Origin: Rhizobium sp. R711
GTDB lineage: Bacteria; Pseudomonadota; Alphaproteobacteria; Rhizobiales; Rhizobiaceae
Direction: 5' to 3'
NCBI RefSeq assembly: GCF_002211365.1
Contig: NZ_LOKZ01000001.1
Location: 682,001-746,000 of the forward strand
DNA: 64,000 nucleotides
Position numbers and translations under genes: made by a program. The notes beneath the pieces are model-generated. The model was not told the DNA's origin. It did not search any database and saw only the letters and a list, made by a program, of their open reading frames with translations. Below, piece after piece: positions 1 through 9,880 of the stretch; within the stretch, counting starts at the first letter, position 1; each line of letters opens with the position of its first letter.

Positions 1-1833
1 GCCGGTGATGACGTCGACCGACGGGCGCTGCGTCGCCATGATCAGGTGGATGCCGGCGGCGCGCGCCATCTGCGCCAGGCGCTGGATCGCCCCTTCGATT
101 TCCTTGCCGGCGACCATCATCAGGTCGGCCATCTCGTCGACGATGACGACGATGTAAGGCATCGGCGTCAGATCCATCTCCTGTTGCTCCTCGATCGGAG
201 CGCCCGTGCTTCTGTCGAAGCCGGTCTGGACCATGACGTGGATGGTCTCGCCCTTGTCGCGCGCCTGCGCCACGCGGCTGTTGTAGCCGTCGATATTGCG
301 CACGCCGAGGCGCGACATCTTGCGATAGCGATCCTCCATCTCGCGTACCGCCCACTTCAGCGCCATGACGGCCTTCTTCGGGTCGGTGACGACAGGTGTC
401 AAAAGGTGCGGGATGCCGTCATAGACGGAGAGTTCCAGCATCTTCGGATCGACCATGATCAGGCGGCACTGTTCCGGCGACATGCGGTAGAGCAGCGACA
501 GGATCATCGTGTTGATGGCGACGGACTTGCCCGAACCGGTGGTGCCGGCGACGAGCAAATGCGGCATCTTCGCGAGCTCTGCGATGACGGGTTCGCCGCC
601 GATCGTCTTGCCGAGGCCGAGCGCAAGCTTGTAGCCGCTTTTCTCGAAATCCTGGCTTTCGATCATCTCACGGAAGTAGACGGTTTCGCGCAGCGCGTTC
701 GGCAGTTCGATACCGATGACGTTGCGGCCGGGAACCACGGCAACACGCGCCGACAGCGCCGACATCGAACGGGCGATATCGTCGGCCAAGCCGATGACGC
801 GGGAGGACTTGACGCCCGGTGCCGGCTCGAACTCGTAAAGTGTGACGACGGGGCCGGGGCGGACATGGATGATCTCGCCCTTGATACCGAAATCCTCGAG
901 CACGCTTTCGAGAAGGCCGGCATTCTGCTCCAGCGTCTCCTGCGACATGATCTCGCCGACACGCTCCGGCGGTTCCTGCAGCAGCGAATGTGAGGGGAAT
1001 TCGTAGCCGGAGGCATCGACCCTCGAGGGCACGATCTTCGGCGCGGCAAAGCGCGGCGCCGGAGCGAGCGGCTGGGGAGCCTGCGCGCGAACCGGCAGCG
1101 GAGCGATCGGCTGCGTCTTCGGCTGGACTGCCGCCGCTTCTTCTACGCGGGTCCGCTCGGTCGCGACCGGGCTCTGTGTTGCGCGGCCGCGCGTCAAACT
1201 GGCAGCCGGCGCGACGGGTGGCGGGGCGACCGGCTCAGGCATCGGTGCAACGGCGATTGCCTGATGTTGCCGACCTGGTCGCCACTCCATGACGCGGAAC
1301 CGGCTGATGATCGATTCGGGGCTGACTTCCGGCCGCGGCAATGAAATCTGAGGCAGTAGGATCGGTTCGGCTACCGCTTCCTCGAAGGCCATGACCTCCC
1401 AGAACGCGAAGTCCGAGATGGCAGCCAGTTCAGTGGATGCACGGACAATAGTCTCGGTTTCAGGCTCGACCGACATCACTGGCGATACAGCCACAGCCGG
1501 CTGCACTTCGATCGTAAGGGGGATCTCGGCTTCATGGACCTCGAGTGGGACGTTGGCGACAACAGGCGCCGCCGGCGCCACGCTCGCGCCGATTTCGGCC
1601 GCAACGCGTTCCTGCAGCGCAAGAGGCGGCGTGTGGACGGCTGGCGCCGGCACGCGCTTCGGATTGATCAGATTCTCGGGCGTGCGGGTGAACCGCACAT
1701 TCGGAGCCAGTGAAAAATTGCTCTGCCAGATTGGTGCCGTAGGCTTCTCGCCTGCGTATTCCTGCAGCTGTTCACCTTCGACTTCCGCGGAAATCTCCTC
1801 GGCCCCTGTCAGATTGGTTCTAGGAAAGCGCAT
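1..1833 (-). CDS. ftsK: FtsK/SpoIIIE-type DNA translocase, soluble paralogue, 3' end off window
   Basis: This is a DNA-pumping ATPase of the FtsK/SpoIIIE family, which moves chromosomal DNA during division and dimer resolution. About 611 residues are visible. The first ~330 are Pro/Ala-rich and unstructured, followed by the alpha/beta motor region. A Walker A motif (AGTTGSGKS) lies near residue 428 (about 524-556) and a Walker B stretch ([11 protein letters not shown]) near residue 565. The gamma DNA-reading domain would lie beyond the left edge. The start is ATG at 1831-1833; an in-frame TGA at 1849-1851 leaves only a GTG at 1846-1848 as alternative. No transmembrane segment precedes the motor, so this is not a canonical membrane-anchored FtsK but a soluble paralogue (inference). 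It lies downstream of polA on the same strand. Confidence 0.9.
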   Translation of the reverse strand, partial: MRFPRTNLTGAEEISAEVEGEQLQEYAGEKPTAPIWQSNFSLAPNVRFTRTPENLINPKRVPAPAVHTPPLALQERVAAEIGASVAPAAPVVANVPLEVHEAEIPLTIEVQPAVAVSPVMSVEPETETIVRASTELAAISDFAFWEVMAFEEAVAEPILLPQISLPRPEVSPESIISRFRVMEWRPGRQHQAIAVAPMPEPVAPPPVAPAASLTRGRATQSPVATERTRVEEAAAVQPKTQPIAPLPVRAQAPQPLAPAPRFAAPKIVPSRVDASGYEFPSHSLLQEPPERVGEIMSQETLEQNAGLLESVLEDFGIKGEIIHVRPGPVVTLYEFEPAPGVKSSRVIGLADDIARSMSALSARVAVVPGRNVIGIELPNALRETVYFREMIESQDFEKSGYKLALGLGKTIGGEPVIAELAKMPHLLVAGTTGSGKSVAINTMILSLLYRMSPEQCRLIMVDPKMLELSVYDGIPHLLTPVVTDPKKAVMALKWAVREMEDRYRKMSRLGVRNIDGYNSRVAQARDKGETIHVMVQTGFDRSTGAPIEEQQEMDLTPMPYIVVIVDEMADLMMVAGKEIEGAIQRLAQMARAAGIHLIMATQRPSVDVITG

Positions 1834-1995
1834 ACGACCGCTACTCACTCATGATTAGCAACTAATATCCGCTCTCGAATTAGGAAATGAAGGTTAATAA
1901 GTTCCTTCCATCCACACCATCGGTCGATGAAAAATATAAAGAAAAATGTTCAATATCAATTATTTGAAACGTGGAGAAAATTTTAATGGATTTTC

Positions 1996-2020
1996 GACGA
2001 AGCGCTCAGTGCGCTTCGTC
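1996..2020 (-). terminator. Perfect hairpin spanning the polA stop codon
   Basis: GACGAAGCGC and GCGCTTCGTC form a perfect 10-bp stem around a 5-base loop that contains the polA stop codon. The sequence after it on the minus strand is A-rich rather than a run of U, so it is a weak intrinsic terminator at best. It could instead protect the polA mRNA end. Confidence 0.4.
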
Positions 2021-5005
2021 CCAGTTGGTCGCCGAACGCGCGTCGACCCTCAGCGGCACGCGCATTTCAAGCGCCGGCATGGTGGCGTTTTCCATGACCG
2101 AGACGATGATCGGCGTGGCCTTTTCGACGTCTGCATCCTCGACCTCGAAGATCAGTTCGTCATGGACCTGCAGGAGCATGCGCACGCGGTCGCCAAGTCC
2201 CGCTTCGGCGAGCGCCGGCTCCATCTTGATCATTGCCCGGCGAATGATATCGGCCGCCGATCCCTGGATCGGTGCGTTGATCGCCGCGCGCTCGTTGAAG
2301 GCACGAACCGACGGGTTGGAGGAGCGAATCTCAGGGTAGTTGATTCGCCGCCCGAAGATCGTTTCGACGTAGCCCTTGTCGCGCGCCATCTGCTTGCGGC
2401 TGTCCATGTAGTCACGAATGCCGGGGAAGCGCTCGAAATACTTCTTGATGTAGTCGCCCGCTTCCGAGCGCTCGATCGAGAGCTGATTGGCGAGGCCGAA
2501 CGCGGATATGCCGTAGATGATCCCAAAGTTGATTGCCTTGGCGCGACGCCGCACCTCTGACGGCATGCCCTCGACCGGAACGCCGAACATCTCGGACGCG
2601 GTCATGGCATGAATGTCGACACCGTCGGCAAAGGCTTGCGTTAGCTGCGGGATCTCCGCGACGTGCGCGAGCACGCGCAGTTCGATCTGGCTGTAGTCGG
2701 CCGAAATCAGCTTGTGGCCCGGCGACGAAATGAATGCCGTGCGGATCTTGCGGCCTTCCGCCGTCCGCACCGGAATGTTCTGCAGGTTGGGTTCCGAGGA
2801 GGACAGCCGGCCTGTCGTCGTCGAGGCCAGCGAATAGGAGGTGTGGACCCGCTTCGTCTGGGGGTGAACGTATCCCGGCAGCGCATCCGTATAGGTCGAC
2901 TTCAACTTGGTCAGCTGGCGCCAGTCGACGATCTTGCGTGGTAGTTCGAAGCCCGCGGCTGCGAGGTCTTCGAGCACGCTTGCCGAGGTGGACCACTGGC
3001 CGGTCTTCGTCTTCGTACCGCCGGCAAGTCCCATCTTGCCGAACAGGATGTCGCCCAGCTGCTTCGGCGAGCCGATGGTAAAGCGAACGCCCGCGAGCTT
3101 GAAAATTTCGTCCTCGAGCGCGGCGGCGCCCTGTGCGAGATCGCCGGACAGGCGCGAGAGGATCTGCCGGTCAACGGTGATGCCGCGCTCTTCCATATGC
3201 GCCAGAACGGGCACCAGTGGGCGCTCAAGACGTTCGTAAACCGTCGTCAGTTTCTCGGCCGCAAGGCGCGGCTTCAGGACCAGCCAGAGCCGCAGCGTGA
3301 TATCGGCATCCTCTGCGGCGTAGTGCGTCGCGCGATCGATATCGACGAGGTCGAATGTAACGTTCGACTTACCACTGCCGGCCACGTCCTTGTAGGCAAT
3401 GGGTGTATGGCCGAGGAACTTCTCCGACAGCGGATCCATGCCGTGCGCGCCGGTTCCGGCGTCCAGCACGTAGGAGATCAGCATCGTATCGTCGAAGTTC
3501 TTCGTTTCGACGCCATAGCGCTTCATCAGCAGGTAGTCGTATTTGAGGTTCTGGGCGACCTTCAGGATCGACTCGTCTTCCAAAAGCGCCTTCAGCCGGG
3601 GAAGGGCGTCCCGCATCGGGATCTGGTTGTCTGCAAGCCCGCCGCCGAGCAGATCGCCGACGCCGGTCTTGTGGCCGATCGGGACATAGGCGGCGCGGAT
3701 GCTGGTGCCGGTGGGGTTCTTGTCGTTGTCTGCGATCGCCATCGAGAACCCGACGAGCTCCGCCTGCATCGCGTCGAGCGACGTTGTCTCGGTGTCGAAG
3801 CCAACCAGACCCGTCTCGCGCGCATCGGCAATCCATTTGTCGAGCGTCGCGACATCGCGAATGGTGACATAGCGCGAGTGATCGAACGGGAGCGAGGCAA
3901 ACGCTTCTGCGCGCGCCTTGGCAAAATCAGCCGGCAAGAAGGTGCCTTCGCGACCATTCGCGCCGTTCGCCTTTGCCGGAACAGGCACCGCCTCGCCGGC
4001 GACCTCGGGAATTCCACCGGCAACCGGCTCCGGCTCGGCGGCATCGAGGTCCGGCCCGCGCGCTGCTGCACCCCACTCGACCGGCACATCGACCGCATCG
4101 ATGGCGCTGGCATCGCAATCGCAAGCCTCGGCCACCCGCCGCGTCAGCGAGGTAAACTGCATGGCCTTCAGGAAACCGATCAGCTTTGGCCCGTTTTGCG
4201 GCTCGAGGATCAGGTCTTCGACCTTGAGTTCAAGCGGAACGTCGATGCGCAGCCGCACCAGCTCACGCGACAGGCGGGCCTTGTCGGCATTCTCGATGAT
4301 CGTTTGCCGGCGCTTTTCCTGCTTGATCTCGGTCGCGCGTTCGAGGAGCGCGTCGAGATCGCCGTATTCGGCAAGCAGCTGCGCCGCCGTCTTCGGGCCA
4401 ATGCCGGGAATGCCAGGCACGTTGTCGACCGAGTCGCCGGTCATCGCCTGAAGATCGATCATTTTCTCGGGTGGAACGCCCCATTTCTCAATGACATCAG
4501 GGATGCCGATCTGCTTGTCCTTCATGCTGTCGTACATGTGGACAGCAGGCGTCACCAGCTGCATCAGATCCTTGTCCGAAGACACGATCGTCACGTCAGC
4601 GCCGAGGGCCTCGGCCTGGCGCGCATAGGTCGCAATGATGTCGTCGGCCTCGAAGCCTTCAGTTTCGATGCACGGCAGATTGAAGGCCCGCGTGGCTTGG
4701 CGGATGAGCCCGAATTGGGGGATCAGTTCCTCCGGCGGCGCCGAGCGGTTGGCCTTGTAGGCGTCGTAGAGATCCTTGCGGAACGTCCTTGCCGAGTAGT
4801 CGAAGACGACCGCCAGATGCGTCGGCGTCACGCCGACCGATGTGTCGCGCGCATCCGTCAATAGCTTCCACAGCATGTTGCAGAATCCCGAAACCGCTCC
4901 CACCGGCAAGCCGTCGCTTTTGCGGGTGAGTGGGGGGAGTGCGTGAAAGGCTCGAAAGATGAAACCGGAGCCGTCGACAAGGAAAAGATGATCGCCTTTT
5001 TTCAT
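2006..5005 (-). CDS. polA: DNA polymerase I
   Basis: This is the repair and Okazaki-fragment polymerase, 999 residues with all three domains. The 5'-3' exonuclease occupies about residues 1-290 (VDGSGFIFRAFHALPP at the N-terminus, helix-hairpin-helix GIPGIGPKTA near 197-206). An acidic/Ala-rich linker spans ~300-360. The 3'-5' proofreading domain carries the catalytic pair in GFDTET (D404, E406), so proofreading looks intact. The polymerase domain has motif A (DYSQIELR) and motif C (QVHDELIFE). The start ATG is followed by MKKGDHLFLVDGSG, as expected for the family. The gene is followed by the ftsK paralogue and preceded by the divergent sRNA. Confidence 0.97.
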   Translation of the reverse strand: MKKGDHLFLVDGSGFIFRAFHALPPLTRKSDGLPVGAVSGFCNMLWKLLTDARDTSVGVTPTHLAVVFDYSARTFRKDLYDAYKANRSAPPEELIPQFGLIRQATRAFNLPCIETEGFEADDIIATYARQAEALGADVTIVSSDKDLMQLVTPAVHMYDSMKDKQIGIPDVIEKWGVPPEKMIDLQAMTGDSVDNVPGIPGIGPKTAAQLLAEYGDLDALLERATEIKQEKRRQTIIENADKARLSRELVRLRIDVPLELKVEDLILEPQNGPKLIGFLKAMQFTSLTRRVAEACDCDASAIDAVDVPVEWGAAARGPDLDAAEPEPVAGGIPEVAGEAVPVPAKANGANGREGTFLPADFAKARAEAFASLPFDHSRYVTIRDVATLDKWIADARETGLVGFDTETTSLDAMQAELVGFSMAIADNDKNPTGTSIRAAYVPIGHKTGVGDLLGGGLADNQIPMRDALPRLKALLEDESILKVAQNLKYDYLLMKRYGVETKNFDDTMLISYVLDAGTGAHGMDPLSEKFLGHTPIAYKDVAGSGKSNVTFDLVDIDRATHYAAEDADITLRLWLVLKPRLAAEKLTTVYERLERPLVPVLAHMEERGITVDRQILSRLSGDLAQGAAALEDEIFKLAGVRFTIGSPKQLGDILFGKMGLAGGTKTKTGQWSTSASVLEDLAAAGFELPRKIVDWRQLTKLKSTYTDALPGYVHPQTKRVHTSYSLASTTTGRLSSSEPNLQNIPVRTAEGRKIRTAFISSPGHKLISADYSQIELRVLAHVAEIPQLTQAFADGVDIHAMTASEMFGVPVEGMPSEVRRRAKAINFGIIYGISAFGLANQLSIERSEAGDYIKKYFERFPGIRDYMDSRKQMARDKGYVETIFGRRINYPEIRSSNPSVRAFNERAAINAPIQGSAADIIRRAMIKMEPALAEAGLGDRVRMLLQVHDELIFEVEDADVEKATPIIVSVMENATMPALEMRVPLRVDARSATNWDEAH

Positions 5006-5152
5006 GGCGTCATGGATAGCGCGGCGACCTTGGAAGGTCCATATAAAGTTCGGAGGGAGAAAAGATTCTGCCTCACCAAACTGTTACTAATTTGTAATAG
5101 TCAATCCTCAGCTTTCCCTTGAAAAGCCACATTCCCGATCACAAATGATTAC

Positions 5153-5310
5153 TACCGACGTTTGATCGTGTTGATCGCGTCGAGGGTCTGATAGCTGGCT
5201 TGTCCCCCGCCGCATCGGACTTGGACAAAGGCCTTATCCCCTCTCCGGGCCTTTGTCCCCATTTTAGAGCCGCCATAGCCAGACCTCCAGGCTATGGCGG
5301 CTTTGTTTTT
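5153..5310 (+). ncRNA. Probable alpha-r7 (Smr7C-like) trans-acting sRNA
   Basis: The polA-marR intergenic region holds a transcript-like unit. A sigma70-type -35 (CTTGAA, 5118-5123) is followed 17 bases later by a weak -10 (ACAAAT, 5141-5146). Two hairpins follow: an 11-bp perfect stem (GGACAAAGGCC 5223-5233 with GGCCTTTGTCC 5248-5258) and a perfect 12-bp terminator stem at 5269-5301 ending in TTTGTTTTT. From family knowledge, the Rhizobiales alpha-r7 sRNA is about 134-159 nt, and I recall it lying between polA and a marR gene; the predicted 158 nt fits. The 5' end is estimated from the promoter, and the family assignment rests on locus, size and structure, not on a covariance search. Confidence 0.72.
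5269..5310 (+). terminator. Rho-independent terminator of the sRNA
   Basis: GCCGCCATAGCC (5269-5280) pairs perfectly with GGCTATGGCGGC (5290-5301) over a 9-base loop. TTTGTTTTT follows immediately, the classic intrinsic terminator arrangement. Confidence 0.9.
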
Positions 5311-5412
5311 CTGCTCTATCTTTCCAAGGACAACCTGCGATGAAGCGTTTGTGATCCATCGTATGAGATTTGTTGCATTGTTTTGTCGAGTTTTTTGCGA
5401 CTAACTGAAAAG

Positions 5413-5844
5413 ATGGGAATTAATCGTATGGACTCGGGGGCTTACCTTGCCAGCCAGCTGGCCAAGGGCTTCGCTCGTTCGCTCCAGCAGCGCGCGGCAA
5501 GGCTCGGCTTTTCGCCAGGGCAGTTCCCGGTTCTTCTCGAACTTTGGGCCGAGGACGGGCTGACGCAGAAGCAGTTGCTGGCCCGCGTCGACATCGAACA
5601 GGCGACGATGGCAAACACCCTCGCACGCATGGCGCGAGACGGGCTCATCGACCGCCGCCCGCATCCGTCCGACAAGCGCGCCCAGCTGATCTTCCTGACG
5701 GACAAGGCCAAGGGCATGGAAGACGACGCGATCGAGGCGGCGCGTGAAGCGGATCTAGCGCTGTTTGAGGGCTTCAAGAGCTTCGAACGCGAGCTGACCC
5801 TCGAATATATCCGTCGCCTTCTCGACAACGCCAAGAAGCTCTGA
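5413..5844 (+). CDS. MarR-family transcriptional regulator
   Basis: This is a winged-helix regulator of the MarR type, 143 residues from ATG 5413. A start at ATG 5428, preceded by GGGAA, is equally possible and gives 138 residues. The recognition-helix region reads QKQLLARVDIEQATMANTL, followed by the wing with the family hallmark DRRPHPSDKRAQ (D-x-R). It follows the sRNA terminator, so it probably needs its own promoter, and it converges on the c-di-GMP gene with a 3-base gap. Its ligand and targets are not evident from the neighbourhood. Confidence 0.88.
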   Translation: MGINRMDSGAYLASQLAKGFARSLQQRAARLGFSPGQFPVLLELWAEDGLTQKQLLARVDIEQATMANTLARMARDGLIDRRPHPSDKRAQLIFLTDKAKGMEDDAIEAAREADLALFEGFKSFERELTLEYIRRLLDNAKKL

Positions 5845-5847
5845 GTT

Positions 5848-8232
5848 CTATTCCGCCGCCGTTATGGTGGCGGAAGCGAGCGGCCGATCCAACTCGCCGT
5901 GGGTTGTGAGGAAGCTCTCACGCGCTGCCAGCTTGACGCTCGGCTCGATGTCCGGCTTGCCGAGAAGCAGGCCCTGCATCTGCTCGCAGCCTTCCTCGAT
6001 GACGATCTGACGCTGAAGTTCCGTTTCGACGCCTTCGGTCACGACCTGAATTCCCAGGCTGTGACCAAGGCCGATGATGGCGCGCACAATGGAACGGGCG
6101 GCGGCGTCATGTTCGAGAATGCCCGTGAAGCTGCGATCCACCTTGATTTTGTCAAATGGCAAAGCGCGCAGGTTCGAAAGCGATGAGAAGCCCGTTCCGA
6201 AGTCGTCCATGACGATGCGCACGCCTAGTCCATGCAGACGCATCAGCGTTGCGATGACATTGCTTCGGTCGCGCACGAAGGCAGCTTCGGTAATTTCCAG
6301 TTCCAGCCTCTCCGGGGCCAACCCGGTCTCTTCGAGGATCGCCGCAACCCGCTCGCAAAGGTTCGGGAGCATGAACTGCACCGGCGAGACGTTGACGGCA
6401 ATGGACAGTGGCTGCGGCCACCGCGCCGCTTCGGTGCATGCCTGGCGCATCACCCACTCTCCAAGCTGCACGATCACGCCGCTTTCCTCGGCTATGCCGA
6501 TAAAGACCTCCGGTTCACTCATGCCATGTCCCGGCCGATTCCACCGCATCAGGGCTTCATAGCCGGTGACGGTATCCGTCCTGCTGTCGAGGATCGGTTG
6601 GTAGCTTACGGAGACCTGATTGCGCGTGATCGCATGCCGCAGCTCTGCCTCGATCTGGCGGCGGGCGCGCACGGCCTCGTCCATTTCCGCGTCGAAGAAG
6701 CAGGCCTTGCCGCGCCCGCCGTGCTTGGCACGGTAAAGCGCCGTATCGGCGTTATCGCTCAGCTCCTCCGCCGTGTGTCCGTCCGTAGGATAAACAGCGA
6801 TACCGACACTGATGCCGACGGCGGTCGGATCGCGGGCGATATCCATTTCAGCGGCGAGCCCGTCAAGAATAAGCCCAGCGAGCTTGCGCGCGGCGTCCGG
6901 CTGCTGCTTGCCCGTCTGGATGATCGCGAACTCATCGCCTCCAAGTCGGGCGACCGTGTCGCCGTCGTCGGCCACGCGCTGCAGGATTGTCGAGACCTTG
7001 CAGAGGATGCGGTCGCCCTCCGCATGCCCGAAGATGTCGTTGACGGCCTTGAAGCGATCGAGATCCAGGCAGAAGACGGCGATCTGCGCGTGCTTGCGCT
7101 GGGCCAGTTGAAGAGCGTGGCGGATGCGCGTGTCGAACAGCGAACGGTTCGGCAGGCCGGTCAAGACGTCGTGCTGCGCCAGATGTTCGATCATTTTCTC
7201 GGCGCGCTTGCGCTCGCTGAGATCGCGAATCACCAGGACGTCACAGTTGCGCCCGCGATAGACCATGCGACGGGACAGAATTTCTACCGGGATCTCGCTG
7301 TCGTCTTTGGTGGTCAGCTGCGTTTCCTCTCGGAAGGCTATCGTACTGCCATCCATGCTCATCAGAAGGGAGGTCGGATCACCCCCGAGCAACTCGGCCA
7401 ATTGCCAGCCCGACATTTGCTGGAACCGTTCGTTGGCGTCGACGATCTTTCCTTCGCGCAGAACGAGAAGCCCCTCCATCGAGGCGTTTGCGAGGCCGCG
7501 CAGATCGGTCAGATGGCTTTCGAGAAACACGGCGCCGAGAGCGACGAGGATCAGGGCCGTGGACACCACCACGATGATCGCTGCCAGCGCTTTGGGCTCC
7601 AGAACGGTCGTTGTCACGCTTCGTCCGGGCTCGGGAATGAGCGTAATACTGCTCATGGAAATGAAATGCATCGCTGCGATGGCGAGCACCATGGCAATCG
7701 CCGACACCAGCAGCCGTTTCGTTCCCTTGAGCCTCTCGAAGGAGAGAAACGCCGTGCTCGCGAGTGTCGCACCAATCAACAGCGCGATCAGCGTTGCCTG
7801 GAGATCGTAGACGATATCAACCTGGGCTTCGATCGCCCGCATGCCGGTCAGATGCATCGAACCGATGCCGAGTGCCATCAAGATGCCGCCGGGCACGAAG
7901 GAATATTCACTCGAACCCTCCACGGAAACCAGGATGGCGAGCCACGAAGCGCATATCGCCAGTATGACGGAGAGTGTTGTCAGGCCAAGACCATAAGTGA
8001 TCGTGAAGCCGCCATCGTAGGCCAACATGGAGATGAAGTGCGTGGCCCAGATGCCGACGCCGCAGGCAAATGCCGATGCCATGATCCAGTGTCGTTGCTG
8101 TCCGGGGTCGCATTCCTGAGCGCGGAACAATAGCAGCATGGAGGCAAGGTTGCCGATCAGGCAAACAATAACGGCGGCAACAATCAGACGCCAGTCATGG
8201 TTCTCGCGAATGCAGGTGACTACAGAGAACAT
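5848..8232 (-). CDS. MHYT-PAS-GGDEF-EAL cyclic-di-GMP signalling protein
   Basis: This is a 794-residue inner-membrane enzyme that makes and/or degrades cyclic di-GMP. Residues ~15-240 form the seven-helix MHYT sensor with three repeats centred on H65 (ATHFISM), H126 (GSMHLTGM) and H188 (AMHFISM); MHYT domains are proposed to bind copper and sense diatomic gases or redox state. A PAS region (~245-345) follows, then a diguanylate cyclase with intact GGDEF (431-435) and a phosphodiesterase with intact EAL (559-561) and DDFGTGFSSL (676-685). The usual RxxD product-inhibition site ahead of GGDEF is absent (DDGD instead), so feedback inhibition at that site is unlikely. Both active sites look competent by motif; which one dominates cannot be read from sequence. 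Confidence 0.95.
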   Translation of the reverse strand: MFSVVTCIRENHDWRLIVAAVIVCLIGNLASMLLLFRAQECDPGQQRHWIMASAFACGVGIWATHFISMLAYDGGFTITYGLGLTTLSVILAICASWLAILVSVEGSSEYSFVPGGILMALGIGSMHLTGMRAIEAQVDIVYDLQATLIALLIGATLASTAFLSFERLKGTKRLLVSAIAMVLAIAAMHFISMSSITLIPEPGRSVTTTVLEPKALAAIIVVVSTALILVALGAVFLESHLTDLRGLANASMEGLLVLREGKIVDANERFQQMSGWQLAELLGGDPTSLLMSMDGSTIAFREETQLTTKDDSEIPVEILSRRMVYRGRNCDVLVIRDLSERKRAEKMIEHLAQHDVLTGLPNRSLFDTRIRHALQLAQRKHAQIAVFCLDLDRFKAVNDIFGHAEGDRILCKVSTILQRVADDGDTVARLGGDEFAIIQTGKQQPDAARKLAGLILDGLAAEMDIARDPTAVGISVGIAVYPTDGHTAEELSDNADTALYRAKHGGRGKACFFDAEMDEAVRARRQIEAELRHAITRNQVSVSYQPILDSRTDTVTGYEALMRWNRPGHGMSEPEVFIGIAEESGVIVQLGEWVMRQACTEAARWPQPLSIAVNVSPVQFMLPNLCERVAAILEETGLAPERLELEITEAAFVRDRSNVIATLMRLHGLGVRIVMDDFGTGFSSLSNLRALPFDKIKVDRSFTGILEHDAAARSIVRAIIGLGHSLGIQVVTEGVETELQRQIVIEEGCEQMQGLLLGKPDIEPSVKLAARESFLTTHGELDRPLASATITAAE

Positions 8233-8433
8233 ATCTCACCTCGAACTCATTGTCGGTATACTATTTATCCTTCCCTAAATAACCGTAAATTGTATATGCG
8301 ATTTCATGCATTCGTCTTGCGGTATATCTGACGCGCCCATCCGTCGTGATCGCCTCCTCTCTCGATCTTTTTTCAACTCGAAAGCGATTTACCTTTGGTC
8401 TATCGTCCCGCGGAATTTCGAAAGGAGTCGAAA

Positions 8434-9822
8434 ATGACTGACGTAACGCCGGTGCTTTCGCGCGCAGATCAGAATCTGCCATCAAGCCTCGACAAGCTGT
8501 TTGAACTCTTGAGGATCAAATCGATCTCCACTGACCCGGCCTTCAAGGTCGAGTGCCGCAAGGCGGCCGAATGGCTGGTTTCCTATCTCGAGACGCTGGG
8601 TTTCGATGCTTCCGTGCGCGATACGCCCGGTCATCCCATGGTTGTCGCCCATCATGCCGGTGCGAGCGCCGACGCGCCACACGCGCTGTTTTACGGCCAT
8701 TACGACGTGCAGCCGGTCGATCCCATCGAGCTTTGGGAGAATGATCCGTTCGAACCGTCGATCAAGGATGTCGGCAATGGCCGGAAGATCCTTACGGGTC
8801 GCGGCACCGCCGACGACAAGGGCCAGTTGATGACCTTCGTCGAAGCCTGCCGCGCCTACAAGGACGTCAACGGTGCTTTGCCCTGCCGCATCACAATTCT
8901 TTTCGAAGGCGAAGAGGAATCCGGTTCACCGTCGCTGAAGCCCTTCCTCGAAGCCAACGCCGCGGAATTGAAGGCGGACTACGCCCTCGTGTGCGACACC
9001 GGCATGTGGGACCGCGATACGCCGGCGATTGCTGCGGCGCTTCGGGGTCTCGTCGGCGAAGAGGTCGTCGTGACGGCAGCCGACCGCGACTTGCACTCCG
9101 GCCTGTTCGGCGGTGCCGCCGCAAATCCGATCCATATCCTGACGGCAGCACTTGCTGGCCTGCACGATGAAACCGGTCGCATCACGCTCGAGGGCTTCTA
9201 TGATGGCGTGGAAGAAACGCCGGCCAATATAAAGGCATCCTGGGAAACCCTCGGCAAGACCGCCGAGACCTTTTTGGGCGAGGTGGGTTTGTCGATCCCG
9301 TCGGGAGAGAAGGGCCGGTCGGTCCTCGAATTGACCTGGGCGCGTCCGACCGCTGAGGTCAATGGCATCTGGGGTGGCTATACCGGTGAAGGCTTCAAGA
9401 CGGTGATCGCAGCCAAGGCCTCCGCCAAGGTCTCCTTCCGTCTCGTTGGGACGCAGGATCCGGATGCCGTCCGGGAAAGCTTCCGCAGTTACATCCGCTC
9501 GAAAATCCCCGCCGATTGCTCTGTCGATTTCCATCCGCATGGCGGCTCGCCGGCAATCCATCTTTCCTACGATTCGCCGGTGCTGACGAAGGCCAAGAAT
9601 GCGCTTTCCGACGAGTGGCCAAGGCCCGCCGTGGTCATCGGCATGGGCGGATCGATCCCGATCGTCGGCGACTTCCAGAAGATGCTCGGCATGGAATCGT
9701 TGCTGGTCGGCTTCGGCCTCAGCGACGACCGCATTCACTCGCCAAACGAGAAGTACGAGCTCGCTTCCTATCACAAGGGTATCCGGTCCTGGATTCGCAT
9801 CCTGGAAGCGCTGGCCAAGTAA
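8434..9822 (+). CDS. M20-family metallodipeptidase
   Basis: This is a 462-residue cytoplasmic zinc dipeptidase of family M20 (ArgE/DapE/CPG2 superfamily). Metal-site motifs are in order: FYGHYDVQPVD (His and Asp), GRGTADDKGQ (bridging Asp) and FEGEEESGS (catalytic and metal Glu), with a dimerisation domain between ~200 and 370 and a late His in DRIHSPNEK. The start is the ATG behind AAAGGAG at 8421-8427. It is monocistronic, followed by a terminator hairpin. The exact substrate cannot be assigned; family relatives cleave dipeptides or acylated amino acids. Confidence 0.93.
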   Translation: MTDVTPVLSRADQNLPSSLDKLFELLRIKSISTDPAFKVECRKAAEWLVSYLETLGFDASVRDTPGHPMVVAHHAGASADAPHALFYGHYDVQPVDPIELWENDPFEPSIKDVGNGRKILTGRGTADDKGQLMTFVEACRAYKDVNGALPCRITILFEGEEESGSPSLKPFLEANAAELKADYALVCDTGMWDRDTPAIAAALRGLVGEEVVVTAADRDLHSGLFGGAAANPIHILTAALAGLHDETGRITLEGFYDGVEETPANIKASWETLGKTAETFLGEVGLSIPSGEKGRSVLELTWARPTAEVNGIWGGYTGEGFKTVIAAKASAKVSFRLVGTQDPDAVRESFRSYIRSKIPADCSVDFHPHGGSPAIHLSYDSPVLTKAKNALSDEWPRPAVVIGMGGSIPIVGDFQKMLGMESLLVGFGLSDDRIHSPNEKYELASYHKGIRSWIRILEALAK

Positions 9823-9853
9823 CAGGAAGCGCGCGCGCGAGCGCCCGAAAAAC

Positions 9854-9880
9854 AAAAAGGCCGGAACAAGCCGGCCTTTC
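9854..9880 (+). terminator. Intrinsic terminator after the M20 peptidase
   Basis: AAAGGCCGG and CCGGCCTTT form a 9-bp stem over a 6-base loop with an A-run before and T-rich sequence after. It follows the peptidase stop by about 30 bases. Confidence 0.85.

Noticed and set aside
3197..4864. A 555-codon plus-strand frame within polA
   Set aside because: It lies wholly antisense to polA's exonuclease domains and has the usual His/Arg/Leu-rich composition of shadow frames.
6232..8133. A 633-codon open frame on the plus strand opposite the c-di-GMP gene
   Set aside because: It is antisense to a complete MHYT-PAS-GGDEF-EAL gene, lacks a ribosome site and shows no family features; high-GC third-position bias explains it.
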